Shown in pieces: positions 27,775 through 38,274 of a stretch of 64,000 nt of DNA. Each line of letters begins with the position of its first letter. The stretch's first letter is position 1. Both the position numbers and the translations under genes were made by a program. The notes under the pieces are model-generated. The model searched no databases. It was not told where the DNA came from and saw nothing but the letters and a program-made list of their open reading frames with translations. Source of the DNA: an uncultured Paraprevotella sp. Lineage in GTDB: Bacteria > Bacteroidota > Bacteroidia > Bacteroidales > Bacteroidaceae. The stretch spans positions 1-64,000 of the forward strand of contig CAMWUI010000005.1 in the NCBI GenBank assembly GCA_947177395.1. The letters run 5' to 3'.

Positions 27775-29291
27775 CACTTCAGCACTTCGATGGCACGGTA
27801 CATGCGCCGCAACGTTTCTTCCTTACCCAGAAAAGCGGAAATGTCGAACATGTGGGGACCCTTGCCTTCGCCCACCAGCGTGAGACGCCAGGCATTCATG
27901 ATGTTGCCCATGTGGAACCCATTATCCTCGATCCATTTCGTCACCACTTCTTCCTGATGCTCCAGAGAGAAATCGTCCAACCCCTCCAACACGGCGGCCA
28001 GCCGGGTCATGTCTTCGGCCGAAGTCTCTTTCCAACGCTTCTTCACCGTCTTTTCGTCATATTCCGCCGGAGCCTCAAAGAAAAAACGGCACAGCGGCAT
28101 CAGTTCCTTGACAAAATTCACGCGTCCTTTCATCAGTCCCACAACCGTCACAATGCGATCTATCGGTTCATCAAAACCGTTCTCTTTCAGAATAACCTCA
28201 AAATGACGGGCTATTTCCTCGTCACTCTTCTGCAGTATATACTCATGGTTGAACCACGTACCTTTCACATAGTCGAATCTGGCACCGGCCTTGCTGCATT
28301 TCGTTATGTCGAACAGGCGTACCATCTCGTCCAGCGACATAATCTCCTGCTCCGTTCCGGGATTCCATCCCAACAAGGCAAGGAAATTGAGCACAGCCTC
28401 CGGAAGGTAACCGCTCTCCCGATAACCGGAAGACACCTCGCCGGTCTTGGGATCGTGCCACTCCAACGGAAAAACAGGAAATCCCAGACGGTCGCCGTCA
28501 CGCTTGCTGAGTTTCCCCTTGCCGTCCGGTTTCAGCAACAAAGGCAGATGAGCGAAACGGGGCATCGTATCAGCCCAGCCGAAAGCCCGATAGAGCAACA
28601 CATGCAACGGAGCCGAGGGCAACCATTCTTCTCCACGGATCACGTGGGTCACTTCCATCAGATGGTCGTCCACAATATTGGCCAGATGGTAAGTGGGCAA
28701 CTGGTCGGCAGACTTATAGAGGACCTTGTCATCCAGAATGGAAGAGTTTATAACCACATCGCCGCGTATCAGATCGTCAATGTGCACGTCTTCGTCGGGT
28801 TCCACCTTGAAACGCACTACATACTGATGGCCGGCATCCAGCAAAGCTTTTACTTCGCTGTCAGACAAAGACAGGGAATTCCTCATCCCCAGACGGGTGG
28901 AAGCGTCATACTGGAAGTTCTTCACTTCGTTCCGCTTCGCATCCAGTTCTTCCGGTGTGTCGAACGCCACATAAGCCTTGCCGTCCGCCAGTAACTGGTC
29001 CACATATTTCTTATAAATGTCGCGCCGTTCCGACTGACGGTAAGGACCGTGATTTCCGCCGAAACTCACTCCTTCATCGAATTCAATGCCCAACCACCGG
29101 AAAGACTCGATGATATATTCTTCCGCCCCCGGCACGAACCGGGTGGAATCAGTGTCCTCGATACGGAATATCAGTTCTCCTCCGTGCTGACGGGCAAACA
29201 AATAATTATATAAAGCCGTACGCACCCCGCCGATATGCAAAGCCCCTGTGGGACTGGGAGCAAAACGGACTCTTACCTTTCTTTCTGTCAT
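27774..29291 (-). CDS. gltX: glutamyl-tRNA synthetase
   Basis: A 505-aa class I synthetase charging tRNA-Glu. The HIGH box is in [18 protein letters not shown] and the KMSKS counterpart is KLSKRDGD. Length and the anticodon-binding C-terminus match bacterial GltX. No separate Gln synthetase is seen in this window, so I cannot say whether it is discriminating. It overlaps waaA by TGATG and is divergent from the 7TM-HD gene. Confidence 0.97.
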   Translation of the reverse strand: MTERKVRVRFAPSPTGALHIGGVRTALYNYLFARQHGGELIFRIEDTDSTRFVPGAEEYIIESFRWLGIEFDEGVSFGGNHGPYRQSERRDIYKKYVDQLLADGKAYVAFDTPEELDAKRNEVKNFQYDASTRLGMRNSLSLSDSEVKALLDAGHQYVVRFKVEPDEDVHIDDLIRGDVVINSSILDDKVLYKSADQLPTYHLANIVDDHLMEVTHVIRGEEWLPSAPLHVLLYRAFGWADTMPRFAHLPLLLKPDGKGKLSKRDGDRLGFPVFPLEWHDPKTGEVSSGYRESGYLPEAVLNFLALLGWNPGTEQEIMSLDEMVRLFDITKCSKAGARFDYVKGTWFNHEYILQKSDEEIARHFEVILKENGFDEPIDRIVTVVGLMKGRVNFVKELMPLCRFFFEAPAEYDEKTVKKRWKETSAEDMTRLAAVLEGLDDFSLEHQEEVVTKWIEDNGFHMGNIMNAWRLTLVGEGKGPHMFDISAFLGKEETLRRMYRAIEVLK

Positions 29292-29314
29292 ATACTGATT
29301 TTGAATGTTTTGTG

Positions 29315-29322
29315 CAAAAATA
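29315..29322 (-). promoter_or_regulatory. -7 box of gltX-waaA
   Basis: TATTTTTG on the minus strand matches TAnnTTTG and lies 23 nt before the gltX ATG. No clear -33 box was found. Confidence 0.4.
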
Positions 29323-29399
29323 ATACTTTTTTTTCTAACAGGCCGTATTTTTTTCGTATTTTCGCCGACGTTATATCACATAGCATACATCTATATATT

Positions 29400-31460
29400 A
29401 TGAGCCGATTTAACCACAAGAAGGATTTTACACTCAAAGACATCATATTTCTGAGTACCGTCACCCTGACCGCTATCTTCCTGATCGTTCTGTTTCTACC
29501 GCGCGAGAACCGTTCGCAATACCAGTTTGACCTGGGACGTCCGTGGCGCCATAGTCCATTGATTGCAACCTTCGACTTCCCCATCTATAAAAGCACGGAC
29601 ATACTGAAACGAGAACAAGACAGCGTGTTGCGCTTCTACGAGCCGTATTTCGAAATCAATCCCCGGACCAGCAACGAACAGATTGAAAAATTCCGCAGAG
29701 ACTATCAGGGGAAGTTACAGGGCATTCTACCCCACGGCTACAAACAACTGATCGAAACACGCCTGCAGACCATCTACAAGAACGGACTTATCAGGCCTGC
29801 AGATTATGAGGCTCTGGAAAAAGACAGTATCCGCAACATACGGGTATTCACCAACAACCAGTCAAGCGTACATGCCGTGGAAGATATTTTCTCACACAAA
29901 AAGGCATACGAATACCTGACCACAGTCATCGACACGCAGAAGGTCAACAGATACATACTCCAGCGATGCAATCTGGATGAATATCTGACACCGAACTTGA
30001 AATACGACCCGGAAAAGTCGGAACAGTTGCGCAAGGAGCTCATAAACAGTGTCCCGTATGCATCCGGCATGGTGTTGAGCGGACAAAAAATCATAGACCG
30101 GGGCGAACTCGTGGACACAAGGAACTACGATATCATCGTTTCTTTTGAGAAAGAATCGACACTGCGCGGCGCATCAGACTCACAGGCTACCAGCCGACTG
30201 CTGGGACAGATTCTGTATGTGACCACCATCACCCTATGTATGATGGCCTATTTCTGCCTGTTCCGGCGCGACTATATGGACAAGAAACTCACCGTGCTGC
30301 TACTGCTGTCATTGTATATCGTCTACCCGATTCTGACCGCCTCCCTAATAAAGCACAACCTGCTCAATGTCTATCTGATTCCTTATGTCATGGCCCCCAT
30401 CATCATCCGGATGTTCATGGATTCGCGAACCGCGTTCTTTATCCACTCCGCCATCATCCTGTTATGCGCCGTCTCACTTAAATATCCATACGAATTCATC
30501 GCCACGCAAAGTGTGGCCGGAATGGCGGCCATCTACAGCCTGAGCGAACTGTCCCGCCGGGCACAAATGGTCAAATCCGCCCTGATTGTCACACTCACGG
30601 CCGCCATATTCTATCTGGCACTGGAACTGGTCCATGAAAACGAATTGTCACACATCGAATATGCCACGTATATTTATATCGGAATCAGCGGTATCCTGTT
30701 GCTTTTCACATACCCGATTCTGTTTGTTATCGAAAAACTGTTCGCTGTCACGTCAAACATCACACTCATCGAACTGTCCATGACCAACAACGAGATACTC
30801 CGGAAAATGTCGGAGGTAGCGCCCGGCACATTACAACATTCCATGCAGGTGGCCAATCTGGCCGAGGAAGTGGCAAACAAGATTGGCGCAAAAAGCCAGC
30901 TTGTACGTACAGGAGCCATGTATCACGACATCGGCAAAATCTGCAATCCGGCGTTCTTCACCGAAAATCAGAACGGGGTCAATCCGCACGACAAACTATC
31001 GTATGACGACAGTGCGAAAATTATCATCAACCACGTGCGGGACGGACTGAAACTGGCCGAGAAACATCATCTTCCGGCTGTCATTAAGGAATTTATCACC
31101 ACCCATCACGGCAAAGGGAAAACGAAATATTTCTATATATCGTATAAAAACCAGCACCCGGACTCCCCCGTCGACGAGACCGTGTTCACTTATCCGGGCC
31201 CTAATCCGAGCACACAGGAGCAGGCCATCCTGATGATGGCGGACGCCGTGGAAGCCGCATCACGCAGCCTGCCCGAATATACGGAGGAGAGTATCGGGAA
31301 CCTGGTGGAAAATATCATCGACACACAAGTGAAAGATGGTAATTTCAAGGAGTGTCCCATCACGTTCCTCGACATCCATACCGCCAAGGAAGTCTTTAAA
31401 GAAAAACTTAAAATCATCTATCACACCCGTATCAGCTATCCGGAACTGAAGAAACAATAG
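29400..31460 (+). CDS. 7TM-HD family c-di-AMP phosphodiesterase (PgpH/YqfF-like)
   Basis: A 686-aa inner-membrane protein. One N-terminal helix (IIFLSTVTLTAIFLIVLFL) leads into an extracytoplasmic 7TMR-HDED domain (about 60-270). About seven membrane helices follow (about 275-470). The cytoplasmic HD domain holds PGTLQHSMQVANLAEEVA and GAMYHDIGKICNP, plus ITTHHGKGKT. PgpH of Gram-positives hydrolyses c-di-AMP and this is the same architecture; activity here is inferred. The ATG at 29400 is chosen because upstream codons run into the promoter region shared with gltX. It ends 10 nt from the convergent priA. Confidence 0.9.
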   Translation: MSRFNHKKDFTLKDIIFLSTVTLTAIFLIVLFLPRENRSQYQFDLGRPWRHSPLIATFDFPIYKSTDILKREQDSVLRFYEPYFEINPRTSNEQIEKFRRDYQGKLQGILPHGYKQLIETRLQTIYKNGLIRPADYEALEKDSIRNIRVFTNNQSSVHAVEDIFSHKKAYEYLTTVIDTQKVNRYILQRCNLDEYLTPNLKYDPEKSEQLRKELINSVPYASGMVLSGQKIIDRGELVDTRNYDIIVSFEKESTLRGASDSQATSRLLGQILYVTTITLCMMAYFCLFRRDYMDKKLTVLLLLSLYIVYPILTASLIKHNLLNVYLIPYVMAPIIIRMFMDSRTAFFIHSAIILLCAVSLKYPYEFIATQSVAGMAAIYSLSELSRRAQMVKSALIVTLTAAIFYLALELVHENELSHIEYATYIYIGISGILLLFTYPILFVIEKLFAVTSNITLIELSMTNNEILRKMSEVAPGTLQHSMQVANLAEEVANKIGAKSQLVRTGAMYHDIGKICNPAFFTENQNGVNPHDKLSYDDSAKIIINHVRDGLKLAEKHHLPAVIKEFITTHHGKGKTKYFYISYKNQHPDSPVDETVFTYPGPNPSTQEQAILMMADAVEAASRSLPEYTEESIGNLVENIIDTQVKDGNFKECPITFLDIHTAKEVFKEKLKIIYHTRISYPELKKQ

Positions 31461-31470
31461 ACCGAAGCAT

Positions 31471-33951
31471 TTATAAAGGATCTACATCAAAGTATATTAT
31501 TGCCGAGCGGTATCGTTCGTCTGCTGTCAGACTGTTTATCACACCTCCAAGCGCCTCACGCACACGTGAGACAGACGCGTCCGTCTCCACTTTCAGCAAT
31601 ATTTTCCGGATATGGAACATCTGCACGCGGGCAACGGGAGGCATATCGGGACCCAGCACCCGCCCGCCGAACAGCTGTCTCAGACGGGAGGCCGCCTCAA
31701 CGGCCAGACTATCCAGCACACGCTCGTCCCGGTGTTTCATATACAGGCATATCAGCCGGCAGAAAGGAGGATAATGGAACATATTGCGCTCCTCCATCTG
31801 ATTACGGAACATGGCGTCGTAATCATTTGCCACCACTTGTCCTATAAGAGGCAGGTCCGGCGTCTTCGTCTGCAGAATTACCCGGCCTTGACGGTTTCGC
31901 CGTCCGGCGCGCCCCGCCACTTGAGTCATCATCTGAAAAGCACGCTCATAGCTCCGGAAATCGGGATAGTTAAGCAGAGTGTCGGCATTCAATATCCCCA
32001 CGACACTCACACGGCCGAAATCCAACCCTTTCGTCACCATCTGGGTTCCGATAAGGATATCCGTACGGCCGCTCTGAAAGTCAGCTATAATCCGTTCGTA
32101 CGCCTGACGGGTACGGGTTGTATCCATGTCCATACGAGCTACTTTCGCTTCGGGAAAAAGCAACTGTATGTCATCTTCTATCTTTTCCGTCCCGAACCCT
32201 CGCTTGTCCAGTTCCGCCGATCCGCAAGCCGGACAACATGCAGGTACGGAATAGGTGTACCCGCAATAGTGACACGTTAGCTGGTTGAGCCTTTTGTGAT
32301 AGGTAAGACTGACATCGCAATTCCTGCACTTGGGCACCCATCCGCACACATGGCATTCCAGCATCGGAGCAAACCCCCGGCGGTTCTGAAACAGAATCAC
32401 CTGTTCCCCTCCGGCAAGCGCCTGTTGCATGGCACCCAGCAGTACCGGGGAAAAAGGTCCGGTCATCCGGCGTTTACGGTGCAGTTCCTTTATATCCACA
32501 ATCTCCACTTCCGGAAGCCGCACCTGTCCGAAACGCTCACCCAGCGTGACCAGCCCGTATTTGCCCGTGCAGGCATTGTAATAGCTTTCCAGACTCGGCG
32601 TGGCGGTTCCCAGTAACGTCTTGGCACCGGAAAAGGAAGCCAGCACGATGGCGGCATTCCGGGCGTGATACCGGGGTGCCGGATCCTGCTGCTTATAGGT
32701 GGCTTCATGCTCTTCGTCCACTATCACCAGCCCCAGTTGCCGAAACGGCAGGAACACGGAAGAACGGACTCCCACGATAATATCATACGGCGTATCCGAC
32801 AGTTGCTTCTGCCAGATCTCCACCCGCTCCGCATCCGGATACTTGGAGTGATAGATGCCCAACTTGTCTCCGAACACCCGTTTCAGACGTTCCGTCAACT
32901 GAGTGGTAAGCACAATCTCCGGCAACAGGTAAAGCACTTGCTTCTGCTGTTTCAGCATCTTGCTTATCAAATGAATATACACTTCCGTTTTTCCGCTGGA
33001 TGTTACCCCGTGCAACAGACAGACGTCTTTCTCTGAAAAACAGGCTACAATGTCGTCAAAGGCACGCCGTTGCCCTTCACTCAACGGATTCAGGGGCACC
33101 ACTGCCAACGGAAGTCCTCCGGCCAGACGCCCTACTTCCTGAATCACAAGAGCCAGCACGCCCCGTCTGACCAAACCGGCCAGCACTGCGGACGAGGCAC
33201 CGGCCGCCTCCAGCAGGTCGGCACGGGGCACGTCTTTCAACAAAGAGGAATTATGCAACGTCAGCGCCGCAGGAGTTCCGGACATCTCGACATACTTCAT
33301 CAGTAAAGTCAATTGTTTGGGAGCTTTCCTTAACTCGTCAAACACCGCCGACAAACGGGCTTCGTCAAAATAATCAGGCGCCAACGCCACATAGGCACGG
33401 GTCTTGGGACGAAAACTGCGTTTTACCTCTTCCTTCACTTTTATAGCTCCACATTCCATCAACCGACGTACCACAGGAAGGACATTTTTCAGCCCGCTTT
33501 CTTTTCCTATTTGGGTTATGGTCTGCGCAGGTTTCCGAAGCATGGTGTTCCATACCTGTAATTCGCGAGGAGAGAAAGGATTTTCCGCCACAAAATCCTC
33601 CTCTATTGTCACCACAGTCTCGCTTTCCAACTTCATCCCGGAAGGCAAGGCCGCCTTGTATACCTCGCCCACCGTACACATATAATAATCCGCCAGCCAT
33701 TGCCAGAAACGCAACTGTCCAGGCAGAAGCACGGGATGGTTGTCGAGCACTTCCACCAAATCCTTCATCTCATAGTCCCCTGATGGTTCGGTATGAACTT
33801 TCTCTACCAGGGCCGTATAGAATTTTCTGCTACCGAAAGGCACAATCACCCGATAACCGGCAGCCACCTTGCCCACCAACGCTTCGGGGATCCGATAAGT
33901 AAACCGACCGGACAAAGGCAAAGGTACTATCACATCAGCAAAAGCACTCAT
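31471..33951 (-). CDS. priA: primosomal protein N' (replication restart helicase PriA)
   Basis: An 826-aa superfamily 2 helicase that reloads the replisome at stalled forks. The N-terminal 3'-end-binding domain (VIVPLPLSGRFTYRIPE) is followed by a winged helix and then the helicase with Walker A GVTSSGKTEVY and DEEH box VDEEHEATYKQ. The zinc-binding insert has eight Cys in CHVCGWVPKCRNCD and CHYCGYTYSVPACCPACGS. Later motifs are GTQMVTKGLDF and QVAGRAGR. Length is typical. It is convergent with the 7TM-HD gene, with only 10 nt between stops. Confidence 0.97.
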   Translation of the reverse strand: MSAFADVIVPLPLSGRFTYRIPEALVGKVAAGYRVIVPFGSRKFYTALVEKVHTEPSGDYEMKDLVEVLDNHPVLLPGQLRFWQWLADYYMCTVGEVYKAALPSGMKLESETVVTIEEDFVAENPFSPRELQVWNTMLRKPAQTITQIGKESGLKNVLPVVRRLMECGAIKVKEEVKRSFRPKTRAYVALAPDYFDEARLSAVFDELRKAPKQLTLLMKYVEMSGTPAALTLHNSSLLKDVPRADLLEAAGASSAVLAGLVRRGVLALVIQEVGRLAGGLPLAVVPLNPLSEGQRRAFDDIVACFSEKDVCLLHGVTSSGKTEVYIHLISKMLKQQKQVLYLLPEIVLTTQLTERLKRVFGDKLGIYHSKYPDAERVEIWQKQLSDTPYDIIVGVRSSVFLPFRQLGLVIVDEEHEATYKQQDPAPRYHARNAAIVLASFSGAKTLLGTATPSLESYYNACTGKYGLVTLGERFGQVRLPEVEIVDIKELHRKRRMTGPFSPVLLGAMQQALAGGEQVILFQNRRGFAPMLECHVCGWVPKCRNCDVSLTYHKRLNQLTCHYCGYTYSVPACCPACGSAELDKRGFGTEKIEDDIQLLFPEAKVARMDMDTTRTRQAYERIIADFQSGRTDILIGTQMVTKGLDFGRVSVVGILNADTLLNYPDFRSYERAFQMMTQVAGRAGRRNRQGRVILQTKTPDLPLIGQVVANDYDAMFRNQMEERNMFHYPPFCRLICLYMKHRDERVLDSLAVEAASRLRQLFGGRVLGPDMPPVARVQMFHIRKILLKVETDASVSRVREALGGVINSLTADERYRSAIIYFDVDPL

Positions 33952-34004
33952 AGGGAACTGTTTTTAGCGACAACAAAAATAACACAATTCTATGGCAATG
34001 CATG

Positions 34005-34033
34005 AAAAAAGCCGCCCGGATTTTCCAGGCGGC
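34005..34033 (-). terminator. terminator after outer-membrane barrel gene
   Basis: The stem GCCGCC-GGA/TCC-GGCGGC (34011-34033) is followed on the minus strand by TTTTTT (34010-34005). This is a strong intrinsic terminator 29 nt past the stop. Confidence 0.9.
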
Positions 34034-34061
34034 CCTCATTCATTTTTCTCCGACAGGGGAC

Positions 34062-34679
34062 TTAAAACATATAAGCCAAACGCACCTGCCATGTATTGTT
34101 ACGCAACTTTATCTTTTCAGCCGTATCCCACAATCCATTCAACTCACCGGTCTTGCCGCATGCGATGTTATACGTCACTCCCAACTGCAAATGCTTGAAA
34201 GCATTGATACCGGCACCTACATTCCAACTGAAATTGGATGTTTCCAAAAGGCCGATATTCTCTCCATCAAAAGAAATCTTTTTGCCTCCCAAATACCAAC
34301 TCCACTGTGGACCCGTGGCAAGATAAACACCCACAAGACTGCTGAAACCAAAATTCCATTTCAGATTTACCGGAATTTCGATATTGGGCATCGTTTTGCG
34401 GCTTGTCTCCGTCACACCGTCGTCAGTCGAGTCTAACGCCATATACTTCTGTGAATACAGAAGGGCACCGTCTACGGCCAAGCCGGCCAAAGGTATACCA
34501 AACTGCACTTTCGGCCCCACAAACCAACCGGCCCGGTTGTCCGAACTGACAATATCTTTGGACATCGACATTTTACTCAGGTTCAAACCGGCTTCCAGTC
34601 CGTACTTGAACTGAGCCGATGCCGGCAAAGAACACAGCATTACGATTGCCAGCAATAAAAGAGTAGATAACTTTTTCAT
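34062..34679 (-). CDS. small outer-membrane beta-barrel (PorT-like/OMP_b-brl family)
   Basis: A 205-aa protein with a signal peptide (MKKLSTLLLLAIVMLCSLPASA-Q), starting at the ATG at 34679. The mature part is a run of amphipathic strands, starting FKYGLEAGLNLSKM and ending WQVRLAYMF with the C-terminal aromatic typical of outer-membrane barrels. It follows gldN by 85 nt and has its own -7 box (TATCTTTG, 34718-34711). The position next to the T9SS operon suggests a secretion role, but this barrel family is large and the link is only context. Confidence 0.7.
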   Translation of the reverse strand: MKKLSTLLLLAIVMLCSLPASAQFKYGLEAGLNLSKMSMSKDIVSSDNRAGWFVGPKVQFGIPLAGLAVDGALLYSQKYMALDSTDDGVTETSRKTMPNIEIPVNLKWNFGFSSLVGVYLATGPQWSWYLGGKKISFDGENIGLLETSNFSWNVGAGINAFKHLQLGVTYNIACGKTGELNGLWDTAEKIKLRNNTWQVRLAYMF

Positions 34680-34710
34680 TATTTCATCTGTTTTTAAAGT
34701 GTACTGCTCG

Positions 34711-34718
34711 CAAAGATA
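34711..34718 (-). promoter_or_regulatory. -7 box of barrel gene
   Basis: TATCTTTG on the minus strand is a perfect TAnnTTTG match, 31 nt before the ATG. No clear -33 element was seen. It suggests the barrel gene can be transcribed separately from gldN. Confidence 0.45.
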
Positions 34719-34764
34719 AGGAATATTTCCATACATTAAGTATAAACATCCTCTTTTTATATCA

Positions 34765-35841
34765 TCAACGCCGCTGACGACGGACTGACACACGCGGAGC
34801 GGACGGGCCGGATGAACTTTTCTTGGTTTTTGTATTCGCTTTGGTTTCTTTGACCTCCGCAGCGGTACTGCTCCGGCGACTCAACGATGTACGGGTCGTG
34901 CGGGCGGTGCGGGCAGCCGTACTCTTCACTTTCTTTTCCGGAACCACGGCCAAGCTGTCCACTGAATCTTTGGCAGCTTCCTCCACTCTTCCCCAGATAT
35001 TTTTCTCAAAGTCGGTCAATTCAGCCTCTATCCGTTTTTGTTCCTTCACCAAAGCACTGTCGGTCTTACAATAATTCGCCAACACCTGTCCTCTCAGATT
35101 ATTGGTCTTATAAATCTTGCCCTCGTAACAATTCAGTGTGAAATAGTCATCCGCCGTCATATTGGTCACATTGTTCAGATTGCTCGCCATCAAAGGCAGA
35201 CGGGCCAGAAAAGGACTCACCTCTTCGTAATTGAGCCAAAACAACGGGTAAGGAGTACTTTCTCCTCCGAACTCTTCATCCCGATTCAACAACACCGGAC
35301 ACAGGGCTGTCACCCGGGCATGGAAAGTAGACGTCCGCTGATCGAAATAAGAACTTTCCTTGATATAATAGCGTGTCACCTCTGCCGAAGGAATATCACT
35401 CACATTCACCTGATAGTGCCCGTCTTTCTCTTCGTAATAAATATGATAACGCTCCAAAAACTCCTTTATATCTATTTTGGCCGCCGGAACAAAGGATTCG
35501 TTTCCGTCCAGTTTGTATTCATAGGCATTGATACGGCCGGCCAACAATAAACGAAACATATAAGTGAACAGATTCATCTGTGCTCCGGACGGCTCTACCG
35601 GATAATACAACGGTCCGTTCTTATCCGACAGCAAATCAAGCTGCCGATAAATATCCCGCCGCCAGACCACATCGGAAGGAATTGCGGCTGCAGTAGGGAA
35701 CAACAACCCGGCCCGATCGCTGTTAGTCACAGCCTGCGCAGTTCCCTGGTTCGGATTTGCCTGCACACGCCGCTTCTGCGGCTGTGCCTGAACCTGCGCC
35801 AGCAGGCAGAATCCCCATATAAGAAATAAAAGACGTTTCAT
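34765..35841 (-). CDS. gldN: type IX secretion protein GldN/PorN
   Basis: A 358-aa periplasmic protein that with GldK forms the ring under the outer membrane in T9SS. A signal peptide ends at VQA-Q. The family region about 60-290 includes DVVWRRDIYRQLDL and FWLNYEEVSPFLARLP. The last 70 residues are a low-complexity basic Ser/Thr/Lys/Arg tail (TAARTARTTRTSLSRRSS). Last of the five-gene run porP-gldK-gldL-gldM-gldN, 29 nt after gldM. Confidence 0.93.
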   Translation of the reverse strand: MKRLLFLIWGFCLLAQVQAQPQKRRVQANPNQGTAQAVTNSDRAGLLFPTAAAIPSDVVWRRDIYRQLDLLSDKNGPLYYPVEPSGAQMNLFTYMFRLLLAGRINAYEYKLDGNESFVPAAKIDIKEFLERYHIYYEEKDGHYQVNVSDIPSAEVTRYYIKESSYFDQRTSTFHARVTALCPVLLNRDEEFGGESTPYPLFWLNYEEVSPFLARLPLMASNLNNVTNMTADDYFTLNCYEGKIYKTNNLRGQVLANYCKTDSALVKEQKRIEAELTDFEKNIWGRVEEAAKDSVDSLAVVPEKKVKSTAARTARTTRTSLSRRSSTAAEVKETKANTKTKKSSSGPSAPRVSVRRQRR

Positions 35842-35870
35842 GCTTCGCTAATATTTATACTTCTGATTGA

Positions 35871-37433
35871 CTAATTGATTATAACCTCCATAGACCCGTT
35901 CAACGTGCGTTCTATACCATCCGGCCCCACGGCACGGATGCGTGAAACATAGAAACGCTTACCACGTCCCAAGGACCGAAAAAGTGTTTTCTGCCGTTCT
36001 GTAAATGCGGTTCCGCTGGATACTTCCGGCACGGCATTTCCCATGTTGTCAAAGAAAACCGTTTCAAAACCGAGTACACGGAAACCTATATTCAGCAATC
36101 CGTCATCAATGGCGGCGCCGATGCCTTCTGTGGACATCAAGACCTGTTTGGACAACTTTCCACCCCGGAAACGAGTCAAACCCGTTCCGTCGTTATATTC
36201 GATATATGCCGTCGGATCGGGCAACTTACGTACACGGAACGTAAACTGTCCCATCTGCTGTACACGTCCCTCCAGATTGGCACTTACGGTTATCACCGCA
36301 TCTTTCCCCACAGCGGTCGGACGCGCTATATATTTACCGGGAGCCGATGCCTGAAATGTTCCTCCGTTCATCGTCGCCGTTATCTTATTGGCCGGAACGC
36401 CCGGCACCGACACGCTCATCGGGTTGTTGTAACCGGCATACAGCACATTCATCATATCCGCTGATACCGTAGCGGCCGGAGCCACCACCGTATAAGGTTG
36501 AGAAAATTCACGACGCACCTTCTGCCCTTGTCCGTCCAGCATCTCTATGTATCCGGACAATGTGAAATCTCCAGTCCGGCCACATACCGTCTCAAACATG
36601 CCATTACCGGAAGTCAACTCCTTACCGCCCACAAAAATTGCAGGACGATTGGTCGTATCTACCGCCGCCATGATAATCTGTGCACTGAAACGCCCCCCCT
36701 GCACCACTGTACGGGAAGAGGGTATCACGTAGGCATTCAACTGGTTCACACGAATGTCTTTCACGTCGATGTTCGATACCAGCGTATGGAGAACTTCACC
36801 TTCGGCATAACGTACATCGCTTTGCAGTTTGGTAAGCAACGTCACAGCCGCCGCTGCCGGCATATTCTCAAACATATATTGTTGCCAGTTCTTGCCTTGC
36901 AGACGTCCTTTCTCCGGCAGCCCTGTACTAAGATTATCTTCAATAATACTCCGCTGTTGCCCGTTGGTGACCATTTTCACGATAGCCTCCCGGTATGTGT
37001 TTATCGCATCATACAGTTCCTTGCCGCGTCCTGTTCCCGGAGCCAGCATCGTACGGGACGCGGCTTCCAGATTCTCCTTATTCCGGATATTGCGCGGGTC
37101 ACCGTCCTTGCCATCGGCATGTCTTACAATACTTATCTTCAGCGCTTCCGCCAGGTTGTACAACGAATCTGAAATCGTCTTCACATATTGTGCCTTGTCA
37201 TACCACGGTTTCACCTTGGCCGGATTGGTTTTCATCTGCTCCGCGAAATTCTTGTAAATGGCTTCGTTGGTCTGCGCCGCATTGCTCGTCGTGCGGTTCA
37301 GGCTATCGTCCACCACTGAAAAACCGTTAAGCACATCCGACGAGACGTTCAAAGCCAACATGGCCATGAGCACCACGTACATCAGGTTTATCATTTTCTG
37401 CCGGGGCGAAACCGGTGTTTTCTTCACTCCCAT
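35871..37433 (-). CDS. gldM: type IX secretion motor subunit GldM/PorM
   Basis: A 520-aa inner-membrane protein with one N-terminal helix (MINLMYVVLMAMLALNVS) and a long periplasmic part of several beta domains that spans the periplasm. With GldL it forms the proton-driven rotary motor. The family signature SPRQKMINLMYVVL stands at the start. The C-terminus ends ERTLNGSMEVIIN. It lies 44 nt after gldL and 29 nt before gldN. Confidence 0.95.
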   Translation of the reverse strand: MGVKKTPVSPRQKMINLMYVVLMAMLALNVSSDVLNGFSVVDDSLNRTTSNAAQTNEAIYKNFAEQMKTNPAKVKPWYDKAQYVKTISDSLYNLAEALKISIVRHADGKDGDPRNIRNKENLEAASRTMLAPGTGRGKELYDAINTYREAIVKMVTNGQQRSIIEDNLSTGLPEKGRLQGKNWQQYMFENMPAAAAVTLLTKLQSDVRYAEGEVLHTLVSNIDVKDIRVNQLNAYVIPSSRTVVQGGRFSAQIIMAAVDTTNRPAIFVGGKELTSGNGMFETVCGRTGDFTLSGYIEMLDGQGQKVRREFSQPYTVVAPAATVSADMMNVLYAGYNNPMSVSVPGVPANKITATMNGGTFQASAPGKYIARPTAVGKDAVITVSANLEGRVQQMGQFTFRVRKLPDPTAYIEYNDGTGLTRFRGGKLSKQVLMSTEGIGAAIDDGLLNIGFRVLGFETVFFDNMGNAVPEVSSGTAFTERQKTLFRSLGRGKRFYVSRIRAVGPDGIERTLNGSMEVIIN

Positions 37434-37477
37434 CTCATTCTGGTTTTATCGTTGAGCCTTCCTCCTTGTTACTGACC

Positions 37478-38263
37478 TTACACGGTTCCGCCGGAAGCAT
37501 TCCGCATATTCACGGTAAGCGCCTCTATCATACGGCTGTACACCCTGTTCAGTTCTTCTATCTGACTGGCCATCTTGCGGGTCTGTTCATTGATCTGGTC
37601 AATGGTTCCAATCTGCGTACTGATGCTCCTCAGCTGCATTTCATAAATAGTATTGATACCCGTAAGAGTCCGGTTGAGATTTTCCATTTCCGCAGAGTCG
37701 TAAGAAAGACGGGATGCCTGTTCCGACACCTTTCCCAATGCCTGTGTCAGTTCTTTCAGGCGATCGACGTATGCCTGCATAGCCTCTTCCATCTCCGGAT
37801 TATGCGTTTCCTGAGCCGCACGCAGAATATCATTCTGCGCAGCCGACAATCCGGCCAGACCACTCAAATCTATCGGACCGGCCACAACCGCTCCGCCCGG
37901 TTGTCCGGCTACACCGGTTTCGGTAGGCTGGAACCCACCGCCTACTATCACCGTAGCCCCGCCTTGCGCAGCCCCGCCCGTTACCACGGGTTGCTCATGT
38001 ACTTCTGCATCCGCGGCTTCCTCTTCTTCTTTAAGACCGGAAGGTCGGTCGAAACCGGAGATGAAAAACACAAATACCTCCGTACCCATACCCACAAACA
38101 ACATGATGTCAGCTCCGCTGATATGCGTCAGTTTAAAAAGCGTTCCTAAAATCACGACTGCGGCTCCCCAACTGTATGCATAGTTGAGAAATGTCTGTCC
38201 GGCCACTGAATCCATCCACCGTTGCAGACGGGCCACCATACCTTTTTTATTATTGTTTGCCAT
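37478..38263 (-). CDS. gldL: type IX secretion motor subunit GldL/PorL
   Basis: A 261-aa inner-membrane protein with two helices (about 30-47 and 50-70). A lysine (Lys44) and a glutamate (Glu62, in GMGTEVFVFFISG) sit in or next to the membrane, as expected for the ion-conducting core. A cytoplasmic Gly/Ala-rich linker (about 100-135) and a coiled-coil-like C-terminus (RLKELTQALGKVSEQA) follow. The start is 11 nt past gldK, and cotranscription with gldM is certain from spacing. Confidence 0.95.
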   Translation of the reverse strand: MANNNKKGMVARLQRWMDSVAGQTFLNYAYSWGAAVVILGTLFKLTHISGADIMLFVGMGTEVFVFFISGFDRPSGLKEEEEAADAEVHEQPVVTGGAAQGGATVIVGGGFQPTETGVAGQPGGAVVAGPIDLSGLAGLSAAQNDILRAAQETHNPEMEEAMQAYVDRLKELTQALGKVSEQASRLSYDSAEMENLNRTLTGINTIYEMQLRSISTQIGTIDQINEQTRKMASQIEELNRVYSRMIEALTVNMRNASGGTV

Positions 38264-38274
38264 AATTATGCTGT